A stretch of DNA of 64,000 nucleotides from Macrostomum hystrix (Eukaryota > Platyhelminthes > Macrostomidae), in assembly GCA_950097015.1 (NCBI GenBank), contig CATNEN010000012.1, forward strand, positions 117,501-181,500, given 5' to 3'. A program made the position numbers and the translations under genes. The number at the start of each line of letters is the position of its first letter. The first letter of the stretch is position 1. This document shows positions 36,600-47,749 of the stretch, in pieces. The notes under the pieces were generated by a model. The model had not been told where the DNA came from and did no database searches. It was given only the letters and a program-made list of their open reading frames with translations.

Positions 36600-38320
36600 G
36601 ACATTCATGAGGTCTGAGAAATGTAAAGCGAGTTTGGAAATTATTTCAAGACGCAATAAGTCATTTAATGCATTGTTTTCACGAATCTATTTTTGTGGAA
36701 AGTGCAAATTACCGATAAAAACAGGATCAAATGAATTGTGTCGTGATTTGTTGGCTGCGTAAGCGTATGGTGCTAATGTTTAGGCTAGTAATCACAAAAG
36801 TACAATTGCAGCAGCAGCAGTAGCGGCAGCAAAAGCAATAGAATTACAGAAACATGATAAAAACAGAGAACAGAAAAAAATAGCGGACAAGTTTTAATCA
36901 CTGGCCAATCAATAGCAAGTGTTTTCTAAGAATTTTTAATGCAAATAAGAACATTGCTAACGGTTATGTATGAAAATGAGGCTCATTTTGCGTTATTTAC
37001 TGCATTTTTAAGTGATAGCCTTTAGTAACAGCGAAATATTAGGGAAGATCTTATTTATCAATCGACATATAGTATCTGTAATTATATGAGTATACTGTTT
37101 CTCGACTAGTTATGTACTGATACTTGTTAACCATTGTGCAAATTTGCTAATATTAACAATAAATCAATTATGTTTGTAGGAATGCATAGATAAATTAATG
37201 AATGAACCAATACACGCGCAATGCGCGCAGCAGGAGAAAATTTAGGGATTGCTTTAGTACGAAATCCTTGGTTTGACACTTGTACACGAGCCGAATGTTG
37301 ATGCGAAGACAATTAAACCCTTTCAATTGACCACAAACGTAATACAGACAAGTAATGCTAATAGTAGTAACAATTTGTTAGTAAAATGCGTGATCGAAAG
37401 TATGAAAATACAATTGGAAACATCAGTGAGCAAGAACTTACCAACTCGAAACTATATATCTTTTGTTGTCAAGTAGCATAATTTGTGCTTTTTTTCAAGA
37501 CAATAACCAGATCTTCTAAAAGCGGATGGGATGGCCGAAGAGCTATTTGAATTTTGACCTTGGTTCGTTGACAGCTTGTTTATTCCCATTTTTGGTTTTG
37601 AGTCCGGCTCCCCTTGCTCACTGAAGTTAGGAGTTTCATTCAAAAATAACAAAACTTGTCAGATATCTAGAGACAAAAAAAAACAAGAAATGAAAATAAG
37701 ACAAGTACTGCGACTAAACAAATGTGAGAAGTGCAATTAGACATAAACTGTAAGGCTTCTTGAACGCCAATGACGCACTGGTTGGCGTTCATTAATAGCA
37801 TTCTTAATTGATTTCACCATTCTACATTCTGCCCAAAAAGGAGGGTGCTAGCGGGCGTGCGCCCCGCTAGGGACGTGGGGGGGCGAAGCCCCCACCATCT
37901 AACCATAGACAATATTAATCTATTGACAATTGACAATTGATCCATAGACAATATTGAGTTATTCAGAAAAATCGGAAGAATTCGAAGATTCGAGCCTATG
38001 GCGGCACCAAAGTCATTGAATTTGTATTTGAGTAACGTCTGGGACCGATTTCATGAGCAACTGGCGACTTGTAAATAGCCGCAGCTACTTGAAGTTTGGT
38101 TTCATGGCAAACTTTAGCAGCTGCTAACTTTTACCAGTCTGGTAAGCTGCGGTTTCACGAATTGACTGGTAAAACTGAGACTGTTTATTTTTATTTAGAA
38201 CGTTTGTCTATGGCTCAAAGTATAGGGTGTTCTCGGGGGAGTAATGATATTAACTAAATTTTCATCCGTTGTTTTGCTTGTTGTCTAAAAATAAATTTCG
38301 ATCCTGCACCTTTTATCACT
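36600..38320. other. Intergenic region, one weak exon candidate
   Basis: On the minus strand, a CTAACTTCAG acceptor near 37622 opens a frame with EQGEPDSKPKMGINKLSTNQ and a possible donor near 37518. Its phase does not join the next gene directly. GC-rich hairpins lie at 37848-37895. Nothing else is supported. Confidence 0.25.
37848..37895. other. Pair of GC-rich hairpins
   Basis: CTAGCGGGCGTGCGCCCCGCTAG (arms 8-9 bp, 37848-37870) is followed 4 bp later by GTGGGGGGGCGAAGCCCCCAC (37875-37895). They stand out sharply in an AT-rich setting. Confidence 0.8.
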
Positions 38321-38321
38321 G

Positions 38322-38462
38322 TGAGGAGTGAGGTGGCTGGAGGAGTGAGGTGGCTGGAGGAGTGAGGTGGCTGGAGGAGCGAGGTGGATGGAGGAGTGAG
38401 GTGACTGGAGGAATGAGGTGGCTGAAGCAGTGAGGTGGCTGGAGGAGTGAGGTGGCTACTTC
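38322..38462. repeat. 17-bp repeat (AGGAGTGAGGTGGCTGG), inverted partner A
   Basis: About eight units downstream of the KSR stop codon. Its exact reverse complement forms the array at 39693-39880. Confidence 0.93.
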
Positions 38463-38920
38463 ATTTGTAGGCTGCGAAAGCGACAACATATGGTGCTACT
38501 GTTGCAACGAGGCACGACTAATTGCGCACCAGGTATGATGCATTAGACCTAAAAGAGACTTTGCCATAGACAAAATCAATTCTGCACACTTGAGTGTGCA
38601 AGATCAGCAATTCTGCACGCAGAATCAAATAAGAATGCAGGCGTCAATATCCTAGAGTTCTAGGAATTCATGGGAGATTTTCACGCAGCCAATGGTCTAT
38701 TCACTGCTTTTCCTGCACGTAGAAATTTAGTCTCGTTATTTTCCGATCTGGCAACAATGGGCTGCTAGCGTCACTGCAATACTGCTACATCTTGTCAAAC
38801 GAAGTGATTCTTGGAAAAGCGCAAGCGGTGCAGATTCTCTGGCTCGGAGGAGCTGTGCCACATGTGACTGGTCTCCTGCGGAGTTGAATGTAATTTTTCC
38901 GCTTAGCTTTGTTCAGCAGG

Positions 38921-41900
38921 CTAAGATTTATTAGCATAATATAAACTTGTGGGCTGATGTGAGACCCGTCTTACCCTGTTTAGCAGGGCCGCGTTGATCT
39001 GGCTGAACTCGGGCCTGTACAGGGGGTCGTGGCACCAGCACTCGGCGATTAGGTTCTGAAGTTCGGCATTTAGTTGTGAGTAATTTGCTTGATCATAAAA
39101 TTTGAAAAAAGGCTTCTGTTTAACAATGCCTTTGAGGGGCAAGAGCGATTAACGCGTATGCCTCTCGCGTCAAGGTCCTTGAGCTCGTTCCATGGCGAGG
39201 CCTCATTTATTTGGGGCGCAGCCGCGGAGAGAAGGCTTGGGGGCTTGTTGTGCAATTTACACTGCCTGACGATGAGGGAGTCACGGAATATGTGCACACC
39301 AGTGTGAGCGTGTGCCTGCGTGCAGCATCTGTGTGCAATTGTGCTCAGGAGTCAGCGAGATGGGCAGAATTGCCTCCTCGCTGGCTGCGGGTCTACTGTC
39401 ACTAAATGATGTGCCCGCAGCCCTCCTGTAAAATAAGAATTTGTTCCTATTAACAACTTCTTCAAAGTTGAAAAATTCCTCACCTTGATGGCATCAGATA
39501 CACGCAGATCGTGGACGCTGTCCCGCTTGCCCTGGCAGATGTTCTCCATGTACTGGCGTCTGTCACACTTGGCATAGGGATACCGGCCGCTGCACACCTC
39601 GAACATTATTACACTGCAAAATGGGAAGTTTTTCATAGGAGACTGATTTTTGCAATGCCTTTCTTTAGTCGATAGTCAGACGATGACACTCCCTTCTCAG
39701 CCACCTCACTGCTCCAGCCACCTCACTCTTCCAGCCACCTCACTCCTCCAGCCACCTCACTCCTCTAGCCACCTCACTCCTCCAGCCACCTCACTCCTCC
39801 AGCCACCTCACTCCTCCAGCCACCTCACTCCTCCAGCCACCCCACTCCTCCAGCCACCTCACTTCTCCAGCTACGCCAATCCAATCAGCCAATAGAAATT
39901 TGAGACAACGTCCCAGACGGGCTGTAAAAAAATGCATAATCTATACCTAAATGCAAATACATCAGAGGCGGTAGTGAACGCCGAGTCCGGTATAGAGGAG
40001 GTCTTGTCGGCCAGCTGGGTGAGAATCTCAGGCGGAGTGTACCAAACTAGCGAGGCTGGCACGACTAAATAGCCCGGTCTGCAATGCGCAAAGAGAGTAA
40101 TTAATAAGAGCTTGTTATAAATCACAAAGAATAGAACTTTATCATTGTACTTGATCATCGAAATGTGCTAATTGAGAGATAGCGCACGGCTTCGCGCACT
40201 CGTGTCCTAGGCGTTGCTGCACTCAAAAGCCGTGCTTCTATCATATTGACGAACATAGTTTGGACACTCAGCATAATCGATAACCAATGGGTGGCTTGGA
40301 CCATAGACAACTGATGGTTGGATAATGGTATTTTCGTAAACAAACGCTGACTGGAGTATTATTGCACGCTGTCTATGGTAAATCCTGGCATTATTTTGTC
40401 TCAGCTAGTGTCCAAACCATTTGTCAATGGTAGATTTACGCACTAGGAAGCCTAGCATAAGTGCATTGATTTATGACCAAGTGTGTGTGCGCAAGACCAG
40501 CTCCTTCGGCCCATAGACAATACCCGTCTGGGATTTACTGCATAGTAGCTCAGAAGAGGGATGGCACGGATTTACCGCACAGTTGCGGAATTTACTGCAC
40601 ACTTCAATCTATTTCTTTGATGGCCTTTGGGCCATAAACTATACACGAGCTTGAGACGTTTACGCACACTTGGTTATATGTCAATGAAGTTAGAGTAAGC
40701 AGTCAGCGGAAAGCTTTGTCGCACTAAAAAAACTAAAGTACGAGTACTTTAAAATTCGTTAGAGAATGCTATTGGCAGTAGTAGCCGATTAGCCTGGGAC
40801 AGAAAATCTAGACACTGTCTATGGCACAAAGTCTTTTCATCGGCCGTTAAAATTCTTTAGGCTTAAAAGGCTTAAAAGCCTTTCGCATCAACAAACTGAG
40901 AATTTTCCTATTTAAAGTACGACATCCAAGGCTAGATGGATCACCAGCGGTTGGAAACACCCAGGCGCCGATTTGAGTACCCCAATTCCAGCTACTCTCA
41001 CAGTCAACATAAACAGCAGCTGCAACAAGGTGGCGATGGCGAAATCATTGCTTGCAGCCCGAAGATTTCAGGCGCCGCAGTCGCATCAACCCCACTGGCT
41101 GACGCTGTGTTGAACATCGACCAGAATGGTGACTGCATGGAGGGTGGCCTGCCAGGCATTGCGATCATTCCTAACGATTGGTGGAAGACTCTGCTGGCCT
41201 TGATCTGTACAGCCAGCGGTATGCTACTCATGGCGATCAGCTTGTCCTACGTGCACGATTATGTGCCTCAGCGCACGCCTCTGCCAGATATAACTTTAAA
41301 AATGTTGCCACGCATCGATTGGGCAATCAATGCTTGCGAGGCCCTGCTACTGATGAACATAGGCATTGCGCTGGTCATCTGCCTGGCTCACCGATACCGT
41401 TGGGTTTTGCTCCGCCGCGCATTCTTCATGCTGGCCATTGTTTTCGTCTACCGCTCGGTGACCATCGCCGTAACAGTCATGCCAGATCCGGATTCGCGTC
41501 GCTTCTGCGAGCCGCGCTCAAACCGGAGCCACAGCTTCTCTGAGATAGCCGACCGCGTTACCCGCATCGCCATGGGCGGCGGCTTCTCCGTCAGCAACAC
41601 GCACAGTATCTGCGGAGACTCGATCTTCTCTGGCCACACGGCCAGCCTGACATTGTCCTACCTCACTATTAAGGAGTACACTCCCGCCTCCGCCAGTCCG
41701 CTGCACTGGATCAGCCTGGTCTCCTGCCTCTTAAGCTTCCTGTTCCTCATCGTCTCGCACGCGCACTACACAGTTGATCTGGTTATTGGCTACTGGCTGG
41801 CTAGCCGGCTGTTCCTAATGCTCCACGCCCTGGCGGCATGCCCGCCATCGATGCGCCCGAGCAGTCCACTCGCCGGGGTCTGGTGGTTCTCGGCGTTCCA

Positions 41901-44900
41901 GTTCTTCGAGGGCAACACTCCGGCCAAGCTGCCTTGTGAGTTCCGGCTGCCTGGGCCATACAGCTGCTGCCAGCGAGCCTACAAACGGCTCGACAGCTTC
42001 CGCATGCGACTGCGCGGCTTCATGAACTGAATGCTTCAACTCTTTAACACTTCCAATCCTGACTTGAATGATTCGTTCTATCTTTAGTTGGACATTTTCC
42101 CGCAACTCTTTGATCGTACCTAAAGCCAGTATCGTTAAAAAGTTGTTTTAGTGTTTTGCCGTTTGAGTACAATTTTCCGTTTGAGTACATTTTGCCGTTT
42201 GAGTACATTTTGCCGTTTGAGTACATTTTGCCGTTTGAGTAAATTTTGCCGTTTGAGTACATTTCGCCGTTTGAGTACATTTCGCCGTTTGAGTACATTT
42301 TGCCGTTTGATTCTCCGATTAAAATTTATCTAAAGCTTCGCAGCGTATCTTTAAAGCGACTCTAATTGAAAATAAAGCTAACAGACGACATTCTATACTC
42401 TCCACCACCGAATTCGAAAGACCTATACGACCACACATCCAGCAATCTACTTAATCTCACCTGTCCTCTTCCTCTTCGGCAATCACTGAGTAGTCCTGCA
42501 ACGACAATTTGGCCCTGGGCTCCAGGAAAATGTTGTGCGAGTTAAACCGCCTGATCAAAATGGCCTTGGCGTGCAGGTAGCCGGCCGCCTGGGCCAGGTC
42601 GCGAATAATTGAGAGCTTGCTAGCGGAACTCAGCTTCTCCCTGGGATGAAGGTGTAGCCGTTCGTAGAGCGATTGGCCCTTCCTCTGACAGGTGACTACC
42701 GCGAACCGCGAAGTTGGCGGATCCATGGACGCGCCCATGAACAAGAAGATGTTCTCGTGTCGTACTAGGCTCAGCTTGGCCACCTCCTCCCAGAATTTGC
42801 TGCGCTCCTTGCAGTCCAGGTTCTCGTACGTGTGGATGGTGACGTCACCGTGCCACTGGCCCCTAAAATGCGCAGTAACATAGCAGATAATCAGGGGTGA
42901 ACTTAAATGGCGCGATTTGAGGCTGGACTAAGCAGGGGTAGGAAATTAAGAATGTAAAGTGTTACAGCCAATCAGAGAGATCGGTTAGGATGAGGCATGG
43001 GAGGTAAATGTGCACACGCTCTATCCCATGAGACCCTCAATAATTGTCTCGCTGCATTTCATAACAATTGAAATTCAGGTAGCAAATCATTCTAATCCGA
43101 ACCTGAACACTTTCCGCCTCCTTCCCTTGATAAGGCAGTCCTGGAATACGATGCCTTCGTACGGAATGTTGAACTCGAACTCCTTGATTTCGAAGCTGAA
43201 ATTGTGACGAAATTGTGATTCTACTAAATAGAACATTTCCAGAAAGTACTCTAACACCCACACAGTCACATGAGTGCTCTGCTCATTTCGATCTTTAAAA
43301 TGTTAAATGCGAAGTCCTACTCCTTTGTTGACCCGTCACTGCTGCCACTGCTGCTGCCGCAACAGACACTGCTCAATTATATCCAGGGTAGCGGCATCCA
43401 GGGCAGCAGAGAAAACTGCCTTCGTTAAATTTGGCTGTCCCCAGGGCTCTAGGGGGACATTTTTGTGGGGCCGGAGGTACGCGCAAACAGACCTGCACTT
43501 ATACCTACCGCTGCGAATGCACAAAATTTCACAAATCAGCTCTCCCTGTCTAAGGGGTGGGGTAAAGAAAAAAATCAATCGATAAAACGCTGACTGGGGC
43601 CACCCCACACCCTTCTGCTCAAACTCGTCAGACACTCGTGCTGAGGGTCGGGCAAGGACAAGAAAGACATGAGGAGAACAGAAGACAGACAATGGTTCCT
43701 GCACTTTTTCAGACTAAAGGCTCCACTTCCGAAAAACAGGATTTCTCGGATCGGATCTGGGATTTTACTGACTTGAAAACTCAGCTTGTCTATCAATGCC
43801 TATTGTTTATGCGTTGCCATTTTGGAAGCTTGAAATTCTAAAATTAGAAAACTGTTCGGCAAGAAAAATAAAGCTGCTTAGCTGGCGACGGAAACCAAAG
43901 TAAATGGGATTTGCAGGCGCGCCTACCTTCCGCGACTGTTCTGCACAACGCTGTCGACAACTTGAAAGCAGGCAGCCGCTCCTTCCTCCTCTTCTGAAAT
44001 TGAAAATAGCCAGAACTGATAATCTGTTACCTGTCCAGTAAGGATCAACTTCTAGAAGCAATCTGACATGTCTGGGAAAGGAAAAAATAACTTATAAGGT
44101 CGACAGACAGGCGCAATACAAACCAGACACGCAGAAAGCGGGGCTGAGGATTAGAATACGTTTTACACAAATCCTACTTCTTCATTTTCTCCTGGTCACT
44201 TGCGTCTGAAGCATGTGTGGTCGGCCGAGTTGAATAATTTTATGTGTTCAGGCAGTGCAAAGCTGTTTCCAACCAAAACTGAGGGCCAAGGAGCAAGGGT
44301 TATAGAACTTGCACTTTCAGCGAGCCAGCAGAGAGAAAATGCTGACTGGTACTCTTAACGAAAAAGTGAAACAACCAAGCAGAGGGATCTAGAAAAAAAT
44401 TCAAAAAATGAACGTGAGAACATTCATTCCGCTTAGAGGCAATGCCAGAAGTCACTCACCGCTGCCAACCGCCGCCAGCCTCCATCCGCTTGGAGGCCAG
44501 GTGGAGCAAAGCAGCAGCTGGTCCTTTTGCTTCTGTACGGCCCCGCCGCCAGCCTGCGACTGCAGGCTCCAGCTGCGCGCGGTGGTGGCCGCGTCCAGCA
44601 TCCGACGGGTCGCCTGACGAGGATTCCTGCGCTGCAGCAAGTCATAGTCTAACTGAACTCCCCAGTCGAAGAAACCGTTGACGGTGGACAATGGGGCACC
44701 AAAGCCGTAGTTTCCGCCACCGACAGCTCCGTTGCCGCCGACGCCACTGCTGCCACCGCCGATGCTGAAAGCTCCAGCGGCAGCATAAAAGGACGGCTCA
44801 GTGTCACCATCCTCAGTTCGACATGGTGTCGATGGCAGGTCTGATGCGGCAGATGAGCAAGCCGAAGGGCTGGTGTAACAGTGCAGCAGGTAGTCGCTGT

Positions 44901-46370
44901 CGAAACTGCTGCTCATGCTCATCACGTTGTGCGCGTGCTGCAAGTCCGAATTGCTGCACTCCTGTGGAAACTGCGGACAGGCGATGTTTAGGTACTGTGC
45001 CTTCACACCGTTAGTACCGATGCTGCAGGCACCATTTGCGACGCCCTCGTGAGCGTCTGCGGCAGCGGCGGCGGAGGTACCTACTGCCGATGCGGCCTTG
45101 GTCTCGCGCAGCAACTTTGTAAAGAGGCCACGGATATTGGCAAACAGGTTCGCCGCCGGAGGCGAGGCGACTGCCGCTGATGCCGCCGCTGCGGAGGCGG
45201 CGGCTGCTCCGGCCACCCCAGAAGAACCGCTGTTGGATTCGGCAGACGCCGCTGCAACAGCTGCAGCGGCTGCAGCGGCGGCCGATTTACGCATTTCGCG
45301 ACGTGCGCGCGAGGTCGAGCCGATGGAGGACTTGCGGCTCTTGCGAGACCGACAACTGGCCGCTGAGGACGAGATCAACGAGCAGCTGTCGCATTCGCAG
45401 TCGTCGCCGCAGTCGACGCAGACGCCGCTGCTGCCACCGCCACCACCGCTGCGTCGCGAAAGGCGCAGCCTCGGCTGAGGATAGAAAGGAGTCATCTCAG
45501 TGGTCTCCACGGCGTTGCTGTGCACAATGTCGTACTCAGATTCGTCTGTAGAAATTTTTGTTTAGTTTTTTAAGGAACCTTTCAATTGTTTTAACTTTGT
45601 CGATTCAAACAGCGCCTACCAAAGTGAAACTCGGCCACTCGCTGCGACTGGATCTGCGGCTGCGGCTGCGGCGCGAGCGCCAGCGTCACTGGCTGCCTGC
45701 GGTGCCCCCCAATGTGAGGCGGTCGGCGCACTGGACTGTCCGCTGATCTCTCCGACTGATACGAAGAGGACGAGGGCCGGCTGGTCGATGTACCCGTTGA
45801 GTCCAGAGGCATCCGGCTGCGCAGGCTGCCGGCTGAGGCTTCAGAGGCGCTGCGGGAGTGAAGAAATTGGCGAGCCGTCAGTGTGGGAGACTTCAGAACT
45901 CAAATATATATTAGTTCTGTCGGCTCCAAAGTAATGTGTCGACCCCAGCAGGAATTTGACACTTGGTGAGGCCTCGGCGATGGTGGGAGTTGGACCCAGG
46001 AAATTGAGGCCGCGAGTCCGACTGTCAACTTTTGTCCTTGCCGCCGACAAGCGGCTTCCATCCGCCACAAAAGGAAATGAAATCATAAATAAAAATCTCC
46101 CACTTGTTGCTATAGAGATTCGGGGGTTCGAAGTTCGAATCTTAGCCCAAGGGAAATAATTAATATGTGTCCCTGCAGAGCAAGAAGCTCAATTCTGGGG
46201 GTAGTCCACGGACTACGATAATCTGTTTTCAAAAGTACATCGCTACGTTGAAACGTCGACTTGGATGCTTCGAATATAAGCAAAACTTACGTGTCTCTGA
46301 AGATGCTGTCATCCGGACCGTAGCAGTGCCTGCTGCTTCTCTGCTGCGCACCTGGCTGCTGAGTCATCAT
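38921..46370 (-). CDS. ksr: KSR-type pseudokinase (kinase suppressor of Ras)
   Basis: Ten exons in transcription order: 46370-46291, 45849-45620, 45545-44460, 43993-43927, 43549-43340, 43195-43103, 42862-42461, 40078-39947, 39613-39484 and 39055-38921. They total 854 aa with every phase consistent. KSR scaffolds Raf-MEK-ERK at the membrane. Residues about 565-840 are the kinase-like domain: KGRRRKVFRGQWHGD, RHENIFLFMGASM, GYLHAKA, a PPE in place of APE, and SDVFAF. The tail RRVSHQP resembles the KSR C-terminal RRLSHP, a likely 14-3-3 site. Key catalytic residues are gone: VAIK lysine becomes H (VTIH), HRD aspartate becomes R (IRRFNSHN), DFG becomes DYS, and the glycine loop is degenerate. The N-terminal 480 residues are Ser/Ala/Gly-rich and disordered. 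Exon 5 may hold a decayed C1 domain. A complete gene is nested in intron 7. Minus-strand AATAAA overlaps the stop region. Confidence 0.87.
39131..39437 (+). mobile_element. tRNA-derived SINE, copy 4
   Basis: Matches copy 1 with a shortened middle, antisense within the last KSR intron (39056-39483), which it almost fills. Confidence 0.8.
39693..39880. repeat. 17-bp repeat (CCAGCCACCTCACTCCT), inverted partner B
   Basis: About 11 units, the reverse complement of the array at 38322-38462. It lies in KSR intron 8. Confidence 0.93.
40936..42030 (+). CDS. sgms: Sphingomyelin synthase-type phosphotransferase, intronless
   Basis: 364 aa in a single exon. It transfers phosphocholine (or phosphoethanolamine) from a glycerophospholipid to ceramide in Golgi or plasma membrane. 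About six membrane segments follow a polar N-terminus. Family signatures are PNDWWKTLLAL (residues 79-89), YRSVTIAVTVMP, GGGFSVSNTHSICGDSIFSGHT (within 214-235) and HAHYTVDLVIGY (275-286). The catalytic triad is H234, H277 and D281, with the same 43- and 4-residue spacings as human SMS1. A WWF...FFEGN segment and a cysteine-rich tail complete it. There is no SAM domain, and the length matches human SMS2. The gene lies wholly inside KSR intron 7 in antisense. An AG directly precedes the ATG, so the 5' UTR may be spliced or trans-spliced. Lack of introns suggests a retrocopy origin; the frame is fully intact. Confidence 0.93.
   Translation: MDHQRLETPRRRFEYPNSSYSHSQHKQQLQQGGDGEIIACSPKISGAAVASTPLADAVLNIDQNGDCMEGGLPGIAIIPNDWWKTLLALICTASGMLLMAISLSYVHDYVPQRTPLPDITLKMLPRIDWAINACEALLLMNIGIALVICLAHRYRWVLLRRAFFMLAIVFVYRSVTIAVTVMPDPDSRRFCEPRSNRSHSFSEIADRVTRIAMGGGFSVSNTHSICGDSIFSGHTASLTLSYLTIKEYTPASASPLHWISLVSCLLSFLFLIVSHAHYTVDLVIGYWLASRLFLMLHALAACPPSMRPSSPLAGVWWFSAFQFFEGNTPAKLPCEFRLPGPYSCCQRAYKRLDSFRMRLRGFMN
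42153..42312. repeat. 18-bp tandem repeat (GCCGTTTGAGTACATTTT)
   Basis: About nine units, 120 bp after the sphingomyelin-synthase stop codon and inside KSR intron 7. Confidence 0.93.
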
Positions 46371-46614
46371 GGTGACAGCTGACTGTTACCACTCCGACAG
46401 CCTATAATTAGTGCCTTATGCGACGGTTATCGAGGGTGTGACGGGTGTAGGGGCTAAAAATAGGGCAACGACGACAGAGCACTGAGCAGACGGTGTCTCT
46501 AAGGCATTGGCACAGACAATAGTATATGCTTGCTCAGCGTGGGAAACTAATACGAGTAAGTTGTCTGGCCTTCGTCTTCTGACTCTGGCCCCACTTTGCA
46601 ACCGTCTCCCTGGA

Positions 46615-46624
46615 TTTTATATAA
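46615..46624 (-). promoter_or_regulatory. TATA box candidate for KSR
   Basis: Minus-strand TTATATAAAA lies about 245 bp before the KSR ATG. Transcription from about 46585 would give a 215-nt 5' UTR. Confidence 0.4.
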
Positions 46625-46629
46625 GCGAC

Positions 46630-47749
46630 TGGAGCCGAATAGCTCATTGGCTGAGTTCATTATTTTAGCGCAACGCAACTGCAGGACAGACATTTTCGGT
46701 ACACCCCCAACTGGCTGTTCGGCTACTCTGAACTCTGCTCAATTCCTTCTAGCTTCGCATTGTTGCAGTGTTGCGCAGCTCGCACTACGGAGAGTGGGCC
46801 TGGATCAGAAGGGGTGGAGTAGCTGGGACGGACGCGCACATGCTGACCGATTGTTGCTGTCCTGCTCCAAGTCGATTCTCCCTTTCTCTGGTCTGAATTA
46901 TTTCCTTCTCCCAATTCCCTTAGCTCCTTTGAAGGCTCAACTGCCAGAGCTGCGTGCGCTGCAACAAAAAACTGGACCCCAGTGATTTTCCCCAGCCAGT
47001 ATAACAACTCTCTCCCAAGAAGCCGTTCGATCCCATTCCCTCCCACACGGGTGGTGGAGAAATGGCATAGACTTCAGAGTCGTGACGACAGCACTCGCCA
47101 ATCAATAAGCACTGGCCGTCAATGCATTCTTATTAGCTTTTTCCATTTAATTCTCCCTTTCAATCATGAATTTATTCGCTTCCTGTTGTGCCTTACGCAA
47201 GTCCGCTAGGCGATCCTCGCGTTTAACTAATTCTCTCTCTTATTATCTCAATCCAATTTATGAAAGGATCCGCGAGACATACGTACACTGCACCCATGTG
47301 GACTAAGAGAAAGAGAGAGTGAACATTTTTGGCAGTGTTGGGCGCGTTACTCGTTACTATTTACTCGTAGTTACCAATTTACAATACATAATATGGCTGA
47401 TAAACAAAGCTGCACGTGTTATTATTATTATTATTCTGACGTCAAAAAAACAGCACTACAGCATATTCATGGTCAAAAAGTTATAAACTTCTAGTACATA
47501 TTAAAAGTAACTATAATCGCTGCAAAAAATTTGTTACCTGATTTTTTAGTTATCAAATGGTCAGTATATCGATCGTTGCCGCCATTGCCGTTACTTTTTT
47601 AGTAACGCTAACACAAAATTTTGCAGGGATCCAGACAGCGCAGTTTGAGAAATGCCTCCGGCCACATACGGCCCCTTCCAACTCGTACCCTACTACTCGT
47701 ATCTCATCACTTTCTCACCAATCACTGCAAACCACTGTCATATTTTAGA
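46630..47749. other. Intergenic sequence with a transposon-end-like motif
   Basis: CAGTGTTGGGCGCGTTACTCG at 47333-47353 resembles the outer terminus of many hAT transposons, but no matching inverted end was found. A 63-codon ATG frame at 47557-47748 begins with a hydrophobic stretch (MVSISIVAAIAVTFLVTL) and could encode a tiny secreted product. It is unsupported by homology or splice sites. Confidence 0.25.

Noticed and set aside
41004-42105. Other frames over the sphingomyelin synthase gene
   Set aside because: Shadows of the intact 364-codon frame.
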